A stretch of DNA of 64,000 nucleotides from Rallus limicola (lineage: Eukaryota > Chordata > Aves > Gruiformes > Rallidae). How positions within the stretch are numbered: the first letter of the stretch is position 1; every line of letters starts with the position of its first letter. Of this stretch, positions 9,772-21,456 are shown piece after piece. The position numbers and the translations under genes were made by a program. Location: contig JAKCOZ010000032.1 of the NCBI GenBank assembly GCA_022605955.1, forward strand, positions 8,680,001-8,744,000, read 5' to 3'. The notes below the pieces were generated by a model that saw nothing but the letters and a program-made list of their open reading frames with translations, ran no database searches and was not told the DNA's origin.

Positions 9772-12700
9772 TATATTTTTTTAGATCTGTTTTAGATACA
9801 CTAAGAAACAAATTTTTAAGACTTCCAAACTCACCAGAATAATTCGGACACATCACTGTTATCTTTTGATTTGGACCTTTCTTTGGATCTCTGGTATCTA
9901 CAGCAAATGCTTCCGATAAGTGGAGGCACATAAATGGTCATAGATTTTATATTAGGGACTGAAAATACAGTCCAATGTTGTTAAAGCATGCAACACTGCA
10001 ATGAACTAGTTCTGTGCTGTCACAGTAAGGCTGAGTTAAGAACAGCCGTTTGGAAGCTGGGGTGTCTCTGGTCCTCATGGTAGGGTGGTCAAGGGACGAT
10101 GCTGAGTGTTGCTGGCATAAATAGTGCTGAATGGATCCCAACCTGTGTTTTAGAGAAAAGCTGTAAAGTTCACTGTTAGAATTTCATACTGCAAAGTTTT
10201 TTTCTGTAAATGGCCAGCCAACCAGCCTTGTCCATACCCAGTATCACCAGATTTCTAGTCTAGGAAAGCAGCAGGGAGCCAGGAGTCTTCAATTCCCTCA
10301 AACATTTATACATCTGACGATGTAGGTGGCATTTTTGTTTTAGATGGTGACATGCTAGTCTTCTAAAGCTCACTTGTGTATGAAGTTGTGTTTAGTACAT
10401 CACCCATTTGGGACACAGGCATGTCTCGTTCGAGACTGCTGCTCGGGGGGGGGTGCTGTCCGACCCACAAGGTGCAGACTCAGGGCTGCTTTTGTGTGTG
10501 TTTGGTTTGGGGGTTTTTCTAAGTAGGCACAAGTTTGGTAGCGTTTAGCGCTTGTGTCCTGCAGAGGACATTTTACTGCTGCTGCAGTGGCTCGCTGACT
10601 TCCATAAGCCTCTGCAGTAGTATGGATCTTACATGTCTTTCCTAAAGGTGGTGATCAACTTGCTGTTCCTCCTGCTCGCTGCTGTGGAGCTTTGTTATTC
10701 TTACTGTTAAAAATTTTCATAGGGTCTTACCCAAATCTGTGTTGCTGCAATTTAAACTATTAACTCCTATTCCTATCCATAATACTAGTAGGGAGCAGAA
10801 TATCTCCTTCCACGTTTTGGTGGGCATTGATGGACTTGAGAACTGTTTCTATGTTCCATTTTAGGCTAGATGAGGTTGTGTTTTACAGGCTTCTGCTTGC
10901 TCTCGTTTCCCAAATACCCCTGTCTTTCAGGGAGCAGAACAGTAGCAGTCAGTCACAGCGCATCCACAGCTTTGCAAACACTCAGCAGAAGAGAAAGATA
11001 TCTTTATTGTGCAGGTGATACTTCTACACTCTACTGTGCCTTGTCCCATGTTGAACTTAGAATGTTTTGTACCCTCCAGACTGTGATGAAAAACTTAGCA
11101 GCTTTAGCTGCCTGTTCCCCAGCCTGGGCAAATGTTTCTGTGCTGGGGTGGGTTTTTTTCCTTATTCTCACTGAAATCAGTCTGGTTGGTTTGGGCTGTG
11201 TTTTCCCCCAAACTATTCCCCTGGCCTTACTTATCCTTTTGATGTAAATTTTTTCTCTGTAACACGTGTGCACTTGTAGTTTTCTGTTGTCCCTAATGGT
11301 TGCAGACTTTCTTTTCTATTCTACAAGTAATGGAAACAATGGAGAGAAGCAAAGCCAGGACAGACTCTTCATAACATCTGTCCCTTTTGGTAATATCTCA
11401 TTCCTGAGTTCTGTTACCAGACCCCTCTTGGATTAACCTAACAATTGACACGTGTCCCTTAGGACAACGTCAGGTACAAGTGTCGTGCTCTAATTCTTAG
11501 GAAGGTTTGCATCCAGTCAGATGGGTTTGGATTTTGGGGTGGGGAGAGGAGCGTGAGCAAGCTTGCAGTGCTGACTGGAAGTGTGTGTGTGCGTGCAACT
11601 ATACAGGTTTAAAGCTATTTATTGCTTACCACAGCTTCAGAGAAGCATTCAGCATTGTTTTGTGAAGACGAGTGATTTCAGAGTTAAAGCAGTGTGCTCC
11701 CCACATCTCCAGCTGACAGCTTTTTTCCTAGAAATCTTGTGCCTGAAGTAGGCCACGGTGTTCCAGCTGAGACCCGAGCAGAGCTGTGTAGGAGAGACAT
11801 TTCTTTCCTGTATCTTCAAGGCTGTTACTTCTGGCTTTACATTCCCGGTGTGATATTTACCTTCTGTTAACGTATGTTCAGTATGCAATACGAACAAAAA
11901 GACACACACACACATCCCCCCCAGAGGTCATAATCTCCCCTTCTCAGGTACCTGTCTCTAAAGCTCCTCCTCACCCTCTGTGTGATGTATGTTTAGCTTG
12001 CAAACAGATCAGGGCAGGAGCTGCTTCTTACTATGTTGTTCTGAATAGGGCACTACCATTACCTGGGTTTCCAGGCACCACATCAATGCACCTAATCTGT
12101 GATAATTATAATTATTATACAGGTTAGTGTGTTCTTTCATACTCTCGCCAGGCCAAGAAAGAACTTGGCCTCCTGGGGACATTAATGCCTTTATGTGAAA
12201 TTTATCTAGAAACAACACTTCTGAATTGTTTTGTAGTGGCAGTGATTTTAATTCCTCCCCCTTCGCTTTTGTCCAGTCTGGCAGTTGTCTCCCTTACTCC
12301 AAGGGTTTGTTCCAGCAGGATTTTACCACTGAAATTCTAATAGCTGGATTTTATTCCCCCTGCCCCAAACAAAAATGCAAATCTCTGTTTCTACAATGAC
12401 CCTGAAAACTCTTTGATATTACTGGTTATTTTCAGAAAATTGAGGATTTTCATGTGTCACAGTTTTGAATGTAAACCTGTCGGTTTTAATCACTGGTGTG
12501 CGAATTTTCCTGGTGGAAAAAGCCATCTGATCAATTTGCATTTCATAATCTTCTGCATCTTGATGTATATTGTAAAAGATTCTGGATTTTACATTTATTC
12601 TTATTTTTCACCACCTCATAAAAGTCAAGTCACTGCTGCATAGAGCGTGCCGAATGCTTACGCTGCTGGAATCTTACTCGGGTGGCACGTTGAGATTTTA

Positions 12701-13559
12701 GTGATTCCCTGGCTTAATTATGGAGAGGATCCTTTGGGAATGAGACAAAGATGGTCATTTGAACATAGGAAAATGAATAGTGAATAATTAAGGAGTCTGG
12801 TTAAATGAGTGTTTTATGCTGGAGTGGATTGAAGAAATTTTTGTTTTCTTTTGTATTTTTGATTTAAAAGTTTCCTTGGAACTTAAAATATTGTGTGTAT
12901 ATTGGGAAGAACCAGGGCTTTCACTGAAAATTCCACCCGTAGATTTGCAAATCTGGGAAGCTTGTAATTAATTAAATAATAACTGTTAGTAAATAAATCC
13001 CCTGTACTTGTTGGGGGAGCCCAGGTCTGGCATGGAAGTGTGGCACAGAGCGGGGAGGGGAGGGAAGCTGGGGAATGTTGTGTGGCAGACAGGGATTTAT
13101 GTTTTTTTTCATATGCAAGTAGTTCAGAGAAACAAAAAAAAACCTGCCATGCAAAACACATCAAGGAGCTGCTTCTCCTGCACTTTGTGCACCTTGGAAA
13201 TCAAAATATTATACAGTCAAATGTCTGAGAGCAACTGGGGAGTGCTGGAAACTTCCAAGGAAGCCCTTCTTTCTTGTGACCTTTTCAGGTGGCTCCTTTG
13301 TTACACTTATTCAGCAGCTCTGTTTCAAAATAAAGCAACGAGTAAGCTGGTGTTGATGTTCTGAGCCTGGCAACAGGAAAACGCAGGGGTGCTGGATCAC
13401 TTGGTGCAGCTCCTGCTGTGGGAGGTGGTGGGGGAACAACCCACTTCATGAGGCTGCCAAGGGCTGCCTTTGTCCCAGGTTATGTGTATTTTTCCTTTTC
13501 TGGGTGTGCTATGGTAGGGGAGGTAAAATAATATTTTCATGGTGAATATTTTCAGTTTC
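9772..13559. other. Non-coding stretch, 3.8 kb
   Basis: No gene or transposon recognised. It contains a GT-rich microsatellite near 11580-11596, an (AC)n tract near 11901-11914 and a G9 run near 10446. Several 60-125-codon open frames exist on both strands, overlap one another and have no motifs. Confidence 0.55.
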
Positions 13560-13584
13560 CCTGGAATATTGTGTCCAGCTCTGG
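13560..13584 (+). repeat. Isolated 25-bp CR1 segment preceding a CR1 copy
   Basis: CCTGGAATATTGTGTCCAGC plus CTCTGG matches 23 of 25 bases of 13661-13685 inside the next CR1. About 76 bp of non-CR1 sequence separates them. It may be a duplicated insertion junction or the remains of an interrupted copy. Confidence 0.7.
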
Positions 13585-13658
13585 TTATTAATAAATGTAG
13601 ATTTGTAACGATATTCTTGGTGGAGGAAGTTTTCTTTGTGTTTGCTTGTCAACAACTT

Positions 13659-14167
13659 AACCTGGAACACTGTGTCCAGCTCTGGGCCTCTCAGCTCAAG
13701 AAGGACATAGAACAACTTGAGAGAGTCCAGTGCAGGGCAACCACGGTGATGAAGGGAGTGGAACCCCTTCCCTATGAGGAGAGGCTGAGGGAGCTGGGCC
13801 TCTTTAGCCTGGGGAAGAGGAGACTGAGGGGTGACCTCATTAATGTTTATAAATACATAAAGGGTGAGAGTCAGGAGGACGGGGTCTCAGTGATGGCAGT
13901 GACAGGACAAGGGGCAGCGGGTGCAAGCTGGAGTAGAGGAAGATCCATGTGAATGTCAGGAGGAACTGTTTCCCTGTGAGGGTGATGGAGCCCTGGGACA
14001 GGCTGCCCAGAGAGACTGTGGAGTCTCCTTCTCTGGAGACATCCAAACCCCACCTGTATGTGTTCCTGTGTGATTTAGTCTGGGTGATCCTGCTCTGGCA
14101 GGGGGCTTGGCTAGATGAGCTTTTGAGGTCCCTTTCAACTCCTAACACTCTGGGATTCTGTGATTCT
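13659..14167 (+). mobile_element. CR1 retrotransposon fragment, plus orientation
   Basis: A CR1 3' fragment of about 0.5 kb. The frame through 13952 holds [32 protein letters not shown] and [17 protein letters not shown] before drifting out of frame. The distal half carries CCCTGGGACAGGCTGCCCAG and TGATCCTGCTCTGGCAGGGG, and it ends TCTGGGATTCTGTGATTC. The shared GESQEDG stretch groups it with the minus-strand copy at 35331-36455. Confidence 0.95.
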
Positions 14168-17009
14168 TCCCAGTTCCAAGTGCAGAACTTAGCAATAGCA
14201 TATCTTTCTTTGTGTTCCTTGCATCAGCTCCTCAACAAATCCATCCACAAACACACTCCAAATCTTTCTTCCAGTTCTTGTGACACTCTAAATACGATAC
14301 ACTGGTATTTTTTTCTTAGTTTGTTATGAGTCAGAGATGAAACTCTTTACACCATCTTCACAGAATAGCTAATATTAAATTGTCACATTTAGCTCCCTTT
14401 CCCTGTATAAGCCTCAAACAAAATTATCCTGTTTTGAAAGTCAAGGGTGATAATCTCCAGGTCCTGGGTCCTTTGTAGTCTTCTGCAGTCACACTTTCTC
14501 CTCTTCTAGTGTTTCCCTCTCCCAGTTTGTTTGCAGGCAGATTTACCATGCCTGTGTGGTGGTGGCCTGGGACAGCTGAAGATTTATTGTCTTTTTTTCT
14601 CCCTGCCCCTGAGGTCCTGGGTTGAGTGAGACTTGAGTCAGCTTTTGAACTGTCCTGATTTACACTGTACATCTTAACAGCAAACCAAACCAGTGGTAGG
14701 GTAGGTTTCTTTTTTAAATGGCACATCTCAAATTCATGTGTCAGCTCTCCTCACCCTGGGACTTGGCTGGATTGCAGGAGGTATAACTTCATCAGTGAAG
14801 CCAAACTCTGTCAAACCTTCATAGAGGAATAGTAATTTGGCACTTAATTCTATGAGCTGGAGCGTGACTGCTGCTTTGAGCTTGTTTGCGCAGGTGATGG
14901 CTGGAGAGTGCTTAGTGAACAGCATATTCTGTGACACTTTTCTGTAGGGTTTGGTTTGGGTTTAGTTATTTTACATTTACAATTGTTAGCATTTCTTTTT
15001 GCGTTTCCATTGCAGGCAGCAGGGTTATGTTAGCAGGAGTAAGCCACTTGGTAGGACAGCACACATAGTCTCAAGTATCTGGCCATTATCACTGCATCCC
15101 TGAGTTTGTGTCATTTCCAAAGGGTTGGTTTTTTAAAGCTGTTGTGCCCTAAAGAAGTCAAATAAGAAAAAAAACCCACCATGATCCTTAATTCAATAAA
15201 ATTCCTCATTTTATACTATAAGTTCAAATAAGCTAATGGGTGAGCACTATAAAAGTGGTCTATAAAATGCAATCTAGGTATTTCTTTTCATGTAGTGCAT
15301 GCATCCCTTTCTGACCCAGTCATGTGTCCTCAGAGGTTTTCTGGGCATGATACTGCCAAAGCAGAATTCTCCTAGAAGAGGCAGGTGGTAGGAGAAACCC
15401 GATGCAGCAAACAGAAGGACTAAGCAAGCCTTAACTTTTCTTATTTTCCATTCATTTGCAACTTCATGACCTCGATTTTCTGCACGTTTGGGGATGGGAC
15501 CATTCTGCCCTGACATTAGATGTCTGTGAAAATGATAAAACTAAAACTAAATGCTGAATAAGCTTTTAATCTTGTTTGGTTTTTCATTTGGTTTCGAGAC
15601 ACAAGTTCTGTTAGCCTAACAAGTGAGCAGGCAGATCTTATGAGTCGTCTTTGAAGTGTTCAATTTTCACACAGCCTTTTTTAAAAAAGAACAGCCCAAA
15701 CTTCTCAAAACCCCCACCCAACAAAAAAACATACCCAAAAGCCATAAATCTTATTTCTTCTGCTTAGTCTGCTCCCAGTGTTGTTTTAATTAATTGATAA
15801 ATTGATAATCCTTTATTTCTAGTATCTTTTGTTCTTTCTTCTCCCCTCACTGTTTTTCTGTGACAAAATAATGCAGAGCCTTGCTCTGTATTGACTCTCT
15901 TATAATTTCTTTATTATTTAAAGAATTATAACTTAAAGAATTTAAGAGTAACCTACCAAGAATTTGTTTTATTTTTTTTTCATGGGTTTTCCTTGCTTTT
16001 GCTCTCTGCTCTTTCTAGTCTACCTGTAAAGTTTGTTTTCGTCTTTGGGAAAATATACCCATACTTTGTTTACCAGTAAGAATTGTCATAGTGCCCTTCT
16101 AGCACTGTGTGTGATTATAAGCCTTTTTTTTTGATCCATACTAATCCAAGTAGTGTAAATATTGACTGTTTCTATGGTGTTCATCTTCCCTAAAAAAGCT
16201 TAGATCTTCACAGATCTATTTTTTGGCATACTCCTAGTAAACCACTCTCTTCATGATTGTCTCTCTTGTTTTTGGGGTGGTTTTTTTTTGGTGCTGCATA
16301 AATATTTAAAATAAACAACTTAGTGATGGTACTACATTTGGTCCTTAAGCTGCTAACTGGTAAACTAACTCTAATAATTAGATTTTAAACACTTCATGCC
16401 CATACAGCTTCTTGGGGGTTTTCAAGGTCTGTCCTAATGTTGTGTTTCGCAGTCTCTTTTCCATCCAGTTTTAACAGTGGGACCAGCAGGTTAAACTGAA
16501 GCGACATGCTTCACTTTCAAGTTGGTAGAATCACTTCCCAGCCATTATTATGACTTGGCAGGTAGATGAAGCTAAGTAAGTGCTCACCAAATGTGTAAAT
16601 TTCCCATTGTTTCAAGTAAGATAGATTTTGATCCTTCTCCATAACTTTATCAGGATCCCATGGATTGTGCTGAAAGACTCATTGGCATTTCATTAACTTT
16701 ATAATTAAGGGTGACATCAGTTTATTTTACTGAACTCTAGAAAGAAGCACTCAATGAAATTTTCTAGTACCTAATTCCCTTGAAGTGAGTTATGACATAT
16801 CTGGCATGAAAACCTTCATGTTCCATCCAACTCTTTTTCTGGCAGTGCCCTATCACCTTCCAGGGAACGATGCAAGCTCACCGTTTCCCCAAAAGCACAA
16901 GTTGTACATATATAGTGGTTTTTTTCAGAGGGGGCTGAATCTTTCTTGCACCTTTTTTCCTAACCTCTTCTCTGTGTGAGACGCTTCCAGCCTACGAGCT
17001 ATGCAACAT
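14168..17009. other. Non-coding stretch, 2.8 kb
   Basis: AT-rich with several poly-T/poly-A runs (15960-15980, 16270-16290) and AT-rich motifs near 15790 (TTAATTAATTGATAAATTGA). No gene or transposon recognised. Confidence 0.55.
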
Positions 17010-17660
17010 CTGTAGATGAGAGGTTGGCCATGAGCCAGCACTGTGTCCTAGGGGCTGAGAGAGACAATGAGATCCTGGGGGCATCAGGAGGAGTGTGGCC
17101 AGCAGGTCACAGGAGGTGATCCTCCCCCTCTGCTCTGCCCTGCTCAGGCCCCACCTGGAGTGTTGTGTCCAGTTCTGGGCTCCCTGGGATAAAAAGGACA
17201 GGGATCTCCTGGAGAGAGTCCAGAGGAGGCTACGGAGATGCTGAAGGGCCTGGAGCATCTCCCCTGTGAGGAGAGGCTGAATAAGTTGGGACTGTTCAGC
17301 CTAAAGAAAAGGTGACTAAGGGGGTACATTATTAATGTTTATAAATATCTTAAACATGGGATGCAGGGGGAGTTGGCCAGCTCCTTTTCAGTGGTTTTGG
17401 AGACAGGACAAGGGGCAATGGCTGCAAGTTGGAGCACAGGAAGTTCTGCACCAACATGTGGAAGAACTTTTCCCCAGTGAGGGTGAGGGAGCCCTGGGAC
17501 AGGCTGCCCAGGGGGTGTGGAGTCTCCTTCTCTGGAGAGATTCCAGCCCCATCTGGATGCCGACCTGTGTGACCTGTCCTAGGCAGCTGCTTTGGCAGGG
17601 GATTGGACCTGATGATCTCTTGAGGTCCCTTCCAACCCCTATGATTCTATGATTGTGTGA
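17010..17660 (+). mobile_element. CR1 retrotransposon fragment, plus orientation
   Basis: A CR1 3' part of about 0.65 kb. It starts around TGTAGATGAGAGGTTGGCCA, corresponding to the ORF2 region after the catalytic box, and ends CAACCCCTATGATTCTATGA, the clearest ATTCTATG-type tail in the window. The coding frame is broken by several indels: the normally continuous ERVQRR...[10 protein letters not shown] block is split between frames. The number of breaks suggests an older insertion than the copy at 5092-5970. Confidence 0.94.
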
Positions 17661-18577
17661 TCTCCCTAGTAATGCTCCAACTAGGAAGGATTGTCTCTTT
17701 TTTTTTTTTACTGGTGCTTTACTAGCTAAGACATAGTTTCTCAAAATCTGAGCTTGAAAAGATATTTTTCTTTTCTCCCTGAAACATAATTGAGGAGGAG
17801 TTTGGTCCCTGCAGTTCAAGCAGGGATTGTAATCCACATACTCAAACATTTACCTGTTTGGTCCACTTGGTTAAGTAGGTGAAAAGACACTTGGGATGGA
17901 ACAGGGGTTGGGTGAGTTCACTTATTATCCTGATTTGATAGAATTGTTCTTGTTAATAAAAGCTTGGGCTGCTTTCTACCTGCATAGGGTATGGCCTGCG
18001 TGTAGGGTGGCATTAGGGCTTTAAACCTGCATATGTACGTGTTATTCTACTGCCAACATTGGAAAAAGTGTGCTTTGAGTATTTTAAACATATACAACTT
18101 CATAATACATTATTTGTATTTCCCTTTAATGAGGTTCTTTAGGCAGAAATTACAGTTCAGTTTGTTTCAAAGGTTTATGATGGGGTCACAGGATAAGCTA
18201 GCAAGTGGTGAATGGCACCACCATTCACTTGTGTTGTGGCTCACATAAGAAGTTGTTTTAAGGCAAAGGCTCAGGAGTCTTCCAGGTCCGGATGGAAGTG
18301 AGCTGGGAGTAATGGGGATCCAGCCCTGCTGAATTTTGTCGAATCCATTTTCAGTTCTGGCCCTGCTGTACTTTCTAACCACTGCTGATGGCTGCATTCT
18401 GTTGGAGAGGGGAACTAGTATCAACTTCATGTTATGCAAAGAACTGAGCTTGAGAGAAAATAACTGCCAGGGTCATCCAGGCAGCTTATGAGCTGGAAAG
18501 TAAAGAGTAAAATCTTAGATGCTTGCTTTTTTTTTATATAAGCACAAGACAGTCCTCAGTTTCCCATTGAAATGTAT
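17661..18577. other. Non-coding stretch
   Basis: A T11 run near 17698-17709 and nothing else of note. No gene recognised. Confidence 0.55.
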
Positions 18578-19212
18578 GGAATCACAGAATCCCTGGGTTG
18601 GAAGAGACCCATAAGTTCGAGTCCAACCACAGCCTAACCCTGACTACTCCACCTCTAGATCGTGCCCTTCAGCACTTCATCCACATGCCTTTTCAATCCC
18701 TCCAGGGATGGTGACTCCACCACCTCCCTGGGCAGCCTGGTCCAGTGCCTGATAGCCCTTCAGTACAGAAATTCTTCCTGATATCCAGCCTAAATCTGCC
18801 CTGGGGCAATTTCAAGCTGTTTCCTCTCATCCTATCACTTGTCACCCAAAAGAAGAGACCGACCCCGACATCTCTGCATCTGCCTTGCAGGTAGCTGAGC
18901 GATGAGGTCTCCCCTCAGCCTCCTTTTCTCAAGGCTAAAAAGCCCCAGCTCCCTCAGCTGCTCCTCACAGGACTCATGCCCCAGACCCTTCACCAGCTCC
19001 ATCACCCTCCTCTGGATGCTCTCCAACTTCTCAACATCCTTCCTGTAGTGAGGGGCCCAAAACTGGGCACAGTACTCGAGGTGCAGCCTCACCAGAGCTG
19101 AGTATGATGGAACATCCACTTTCCTACTCCTGCTAATCACGTTATTCCTGATACAGGCCAGGATGCCATTGCCCTTATTGGCCACCCAGGCACACTGCTG
19201 GCTTAACTTGAG
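18578..19212 (-). mobile_element. CR1 retrotransposon fragment, minus orientation
   Basis: The 3' tail is at the left (AATCACAGAATCCCTGGGTT) and the ORF2 part at the right. The complement at 18835-19185 is open for 116 codons and holds CR1 blocks: [40 protein letters not shown] and [16 protein letters not shown]. The proximal boundary is vague: recognisable CR1 stops near the ACTGCTGGCTTAA segment at about 19200, while the next 100 bp could be diverged CR1. Confidence 0.94.
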
Positions 19213-20180
19213 AGCTTCTTCACCAGCCTCCCTGAGATACCTTCTTCAGCCCCCGAGAAGTCAGCAGATTTTCCTGGTGTTCCTATCCAGCAGGGCTCCT
19301 GTGGTTCAATAGAGTCTTCTCACTTGCTGCCCTGTGCTTCCCTGAAGACCTGAGCCAAAATCCAGATGCTTGCCTGAATTTGCTTTTTGACTGGTTTCAG
19401 TTATGGTCTTTCCAAAGCAGAGTTGAAAGCATGCTTTGGTCATTGTTTGGGTATGCTGTTTGCGTCTTTGAAAATAGGATTATGTTTATTCAAGCTTCTG
19501 TAGCATGTGAAGGAGCAGGAATTTCCCTCTTCTGGTTCAAAACCAGTCATTACCCAAGTGCAAGATGACTCTTTCCAAATTCTTCAGAAATCTTTCGGAT
19601 GTGGAGGAGGAGGAGTAGCGATAGGTACATGTTGGTGTGTGGTATGAGAGTTGTGGAGGCAGACAGGAACTTGGGATTTTACTGCTTCAGGAAGCAAAGG
19701 TCCCTAAGGTCACGTAACCGTGGTCTCCATCCTTGAGCATTTCTTAAAAGTCACTCCAAAATAAACAGCTTTTTAAACTTAGTTTGTTGGCCTGTGAACA
19801 GCAGACAAGCAATGCGTCGTGCGCTGCCTTTGGGACAACACATGGTGTCTTCAAAGTAGTTTCTGTTTTGGAGACTTCAAAGGTCATTTTACTTGTAGCC
19901 ATGTTACGTGAAGGCTAGAGCAATGCATGCATGTCACTTGCTGGACCTCAACCACCTGGGTTCAGAAAAACTTCTCTGAAGAATATTTATAAACTCATGA
20001 GATCTCTTGGGATTTTGTGGAATGCCCCAAAGATTGAACACAGTTTAGCTGATGGCGCTTTGCTAAACTGTTTGGGCTTGCTTTTGGGTTTTTTCCCCTT
20101 CTGGAAAGAAATGGTCCCATCCTGTAAACTCTCCTGGTTTTGCTTATGGAGACTAGTCCTTATCTGAAAGCAATCAGACT
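19213..20180. other. Non-coding stretch upstream of the ANK3 promoter region
   Basis: No gene recognised. The first 100 bp may still be diverged CR1. A GGAGGAGGAGGAG purine run lies near 19603-19615. Confidence 0.5.
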
Positions 20181-20641
20181 GCCTTAAATGCTAATCTTCA
20201 TCCCTGTGAAGTACGCTGCCAGGAGTACTGGGAAAGGTTAAAACCAGCAGCGTCGAGGCGTGCTGCTGATTGTTTGTATTCGTGTGGAAAAAAATATGGT
20301 TCCTTATTTACTAGATGCTTGCTCTGCGTTCATCCTCGTAGAAGATCCTTCTGCAGGCCTTGGTACTGCTGCTATTTTACCTCCTGCCATGAATATTCAA
20401 AAGCTGCAGTCATTGAGGACTCAGGTGGCAAAAATAGTAAGCTGATTGAAGCAAGCCTTGCCATAAAAGCCTAAAAGTACATTTCCAACTACCCCAAGAG
20501 TGCCGGTTTCCCTCCCTGACCACGTCAAAGAACAGTGCCAGGAAATCTCCCCAGAATTAAATGCCTGTTTCACACACACCAGCGTGATCGCCTCTCTTTC
20601 TGTATGATGTGTTGCAATAAGTATGTTTAGGAAAAAAAAAA

Positions 20642-20665
20642 GGGGGAGGAGGAGGGGGGGGGGGG
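20642..20665 (+). promoter_or_regulatory. G-rich run with quadruplex potential
   Basis: A G5 run, two AGG steps and a G12 run occur consecutively on the coding strand, preceded by an A10 tract. It lies about 530 bp upstream of the proximal TATA box and about 70 bp upstream of the distal one. Such a run can form a G-quadruplex or simply be a length-variable homopolymer; its exact length in an assembly is prone to error. Confidence 0.6.
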
Positions 20666-20732
20666 ATGATAAAAAGACAACAGGGCTTTCTGTAATCCTC
20701 TCTGCCAAAATGGATTGGGATTGAAAAACGGG

Positions 20733-20740
20733 TATAAAGG
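20733..20740 (+). promoter_or_regulatory. Distal TATA-like box (TATAAAGG)
   Basis: TATAAAGG in the context ACGGGTATAAAGGGTGCA. If used, transcription would begin near 20765 and give a leader of about 640 nt with additional upstream ATGs (for example in CAATGCATGCATTG at about 20760-20773). Identical to the proximal box. Confidence 0.4.
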
Positions 20741-21171
20741 GTGCACTGTTGAGATATGGCAATGCATGCATTGTTTCCTGCATAATGCAGCCAGGGTCTC
20801 CATGGGAAAAAGAAAATTTTATTTTATTTTTTGTCACCATCAGCAGTTAACCTAAAGTAGGAGCTGCTCCATTTCATTATAGGTTAAATGGCTTAGCGTA
20901 CAAAACCAGCTGAGAAACCTACATCGTTAACGCTGCCGTTTTTAATGGGTTTTTAAAACACCCTTTAGGATTAGGAGAGAAAATACAATGCAGCATATGT
21001 TATTGTTCTGGATTTTTTTTTAATAGAAAGTGCTCCTTTTCAGCATTCCCCCTTCAGTGGAGTCACTTAGACACTTCCAGCTGGTGGCAGGGGATACAGC
21101 CATAATACAGCTTTCTCTGTCCCAGCTGTCTTTTTCATTACGTTAAATGTATTACGATGGCTGCAGCCTTT

Positions 21172-21179
21172 TATAAAGG
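21172..21179 (+). promoter_or_regulatory. Proximal TATA box (TATAAAGG) for the ANK3 exon
   Basis: TATAAAGG in the context GCCTTTTATAAAGGTTC, a strong TATA match. With usual spacing, transcription would start near 21200 and the leader to the ATG at 21401 would be about 200 nt. The position relative to a known first exon supports it, but no transcript data are available here. Confidence 0.55.
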
Positions 21180-21216
21180 TTCAGGTACGGAAAGGTATAG
21201 GAAGAAATCTGCACCA

Positions 21217-21249
21217 ATGTATTTTTGTAGTGACTGCAAGCTTCTGTGA
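21217..21249 (+). promoter_or_regulatory. Upstream ORF 1 in the ANK3 leader
   Basis: ATG at 21217 opens a 10-codon frame (MYFCSDCKLL) ending TGA at 21247-21249. The start context is weak (C at -3, T at +4). It lies in the leader only if transcription starts at the proximal TATA box or upstream of it. Confidence 0.5.
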
Positions 21250-21265
21250 GATCTCTGAATCCTGA

Positions 21266-21289
21266 ATGTGTTCCTGGCTCTGGTCATAG
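21266..21289 (+). promoter_or_regulatory. Upstream ORF 2 in the ANK3 leader
   Basis: ATG at 21266 opens a 7-codon frame (MCSWLWS) ending TAG at 21287-21289, 111 nt before the main start. Its context is weak (T at -3, T at +4). Confidence 0.5.
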
Positions 21290-21393
21290 CTTTCCTTCCA
21301 GTCACTGGAACGTTTGCTGTGAGGGCTGGCTAAAGGTGCCTGAGGAAACCACCTTTTCCAAGGAAGCATTGTTGTAAAGGATATTTTTTTTTA

Positions 21394-21456
21394 ATGCATT
21401 ATGGCTCACGCAGCATCACAGTTAAAGAAAAACAGGGATTTAGAAATCAATGCTGA
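21394..21456 (+). promoter_or_regulatory. Upstream ORF 3 overlapping the ANK3 start codon
   Basis: ATG at 21394, 7 nt before the main ATG, opens a 20-codon frame in a different phase that runs across the main start and stops at TGA 21454-21456. Its context is poor (T at -3, C at +4). The main ATG has A at -3 and G at +4, so leaky scanning would still reach ankyrin-G. Confidence 0.5.

Larger units (their letters stand above)
20181..21202 (+). promoter_or_regulatory. Candidate ANK3 alternative promoter region
   Basis: This is the kilobase immediately upstream of the ANK3 first coding exon. It is CpG-poor, so it is not a CpG-island promoter. It contains two identical TATAAAGG boxes (20733-20740 and 21172-21179), a G-rich run at 20642-20665, several E-box-like CAGCTG/CAGCTGG sites (near 21078 and 21123), AT-rich tracts, and no transposon. 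A TATA-driven, CpG-poor start fits a tissue-restricted promoter. That is inference: no transcription start can be seen directly, and the limits given are approximate. Confidence 0.55.

Noticed and set aside
13008..13364. 118-codon plus-strand open frame
   Set aside because: No motif, overlaps minus-strand frames, no splice context or conservation cue.
20421..20840. 139-codon minus-strand open frame across the promoter region
   Set aside because: Its residues come partly from homopolymer tracts (the G12 and A10 runs), with no domain; it is explained by low complexity.
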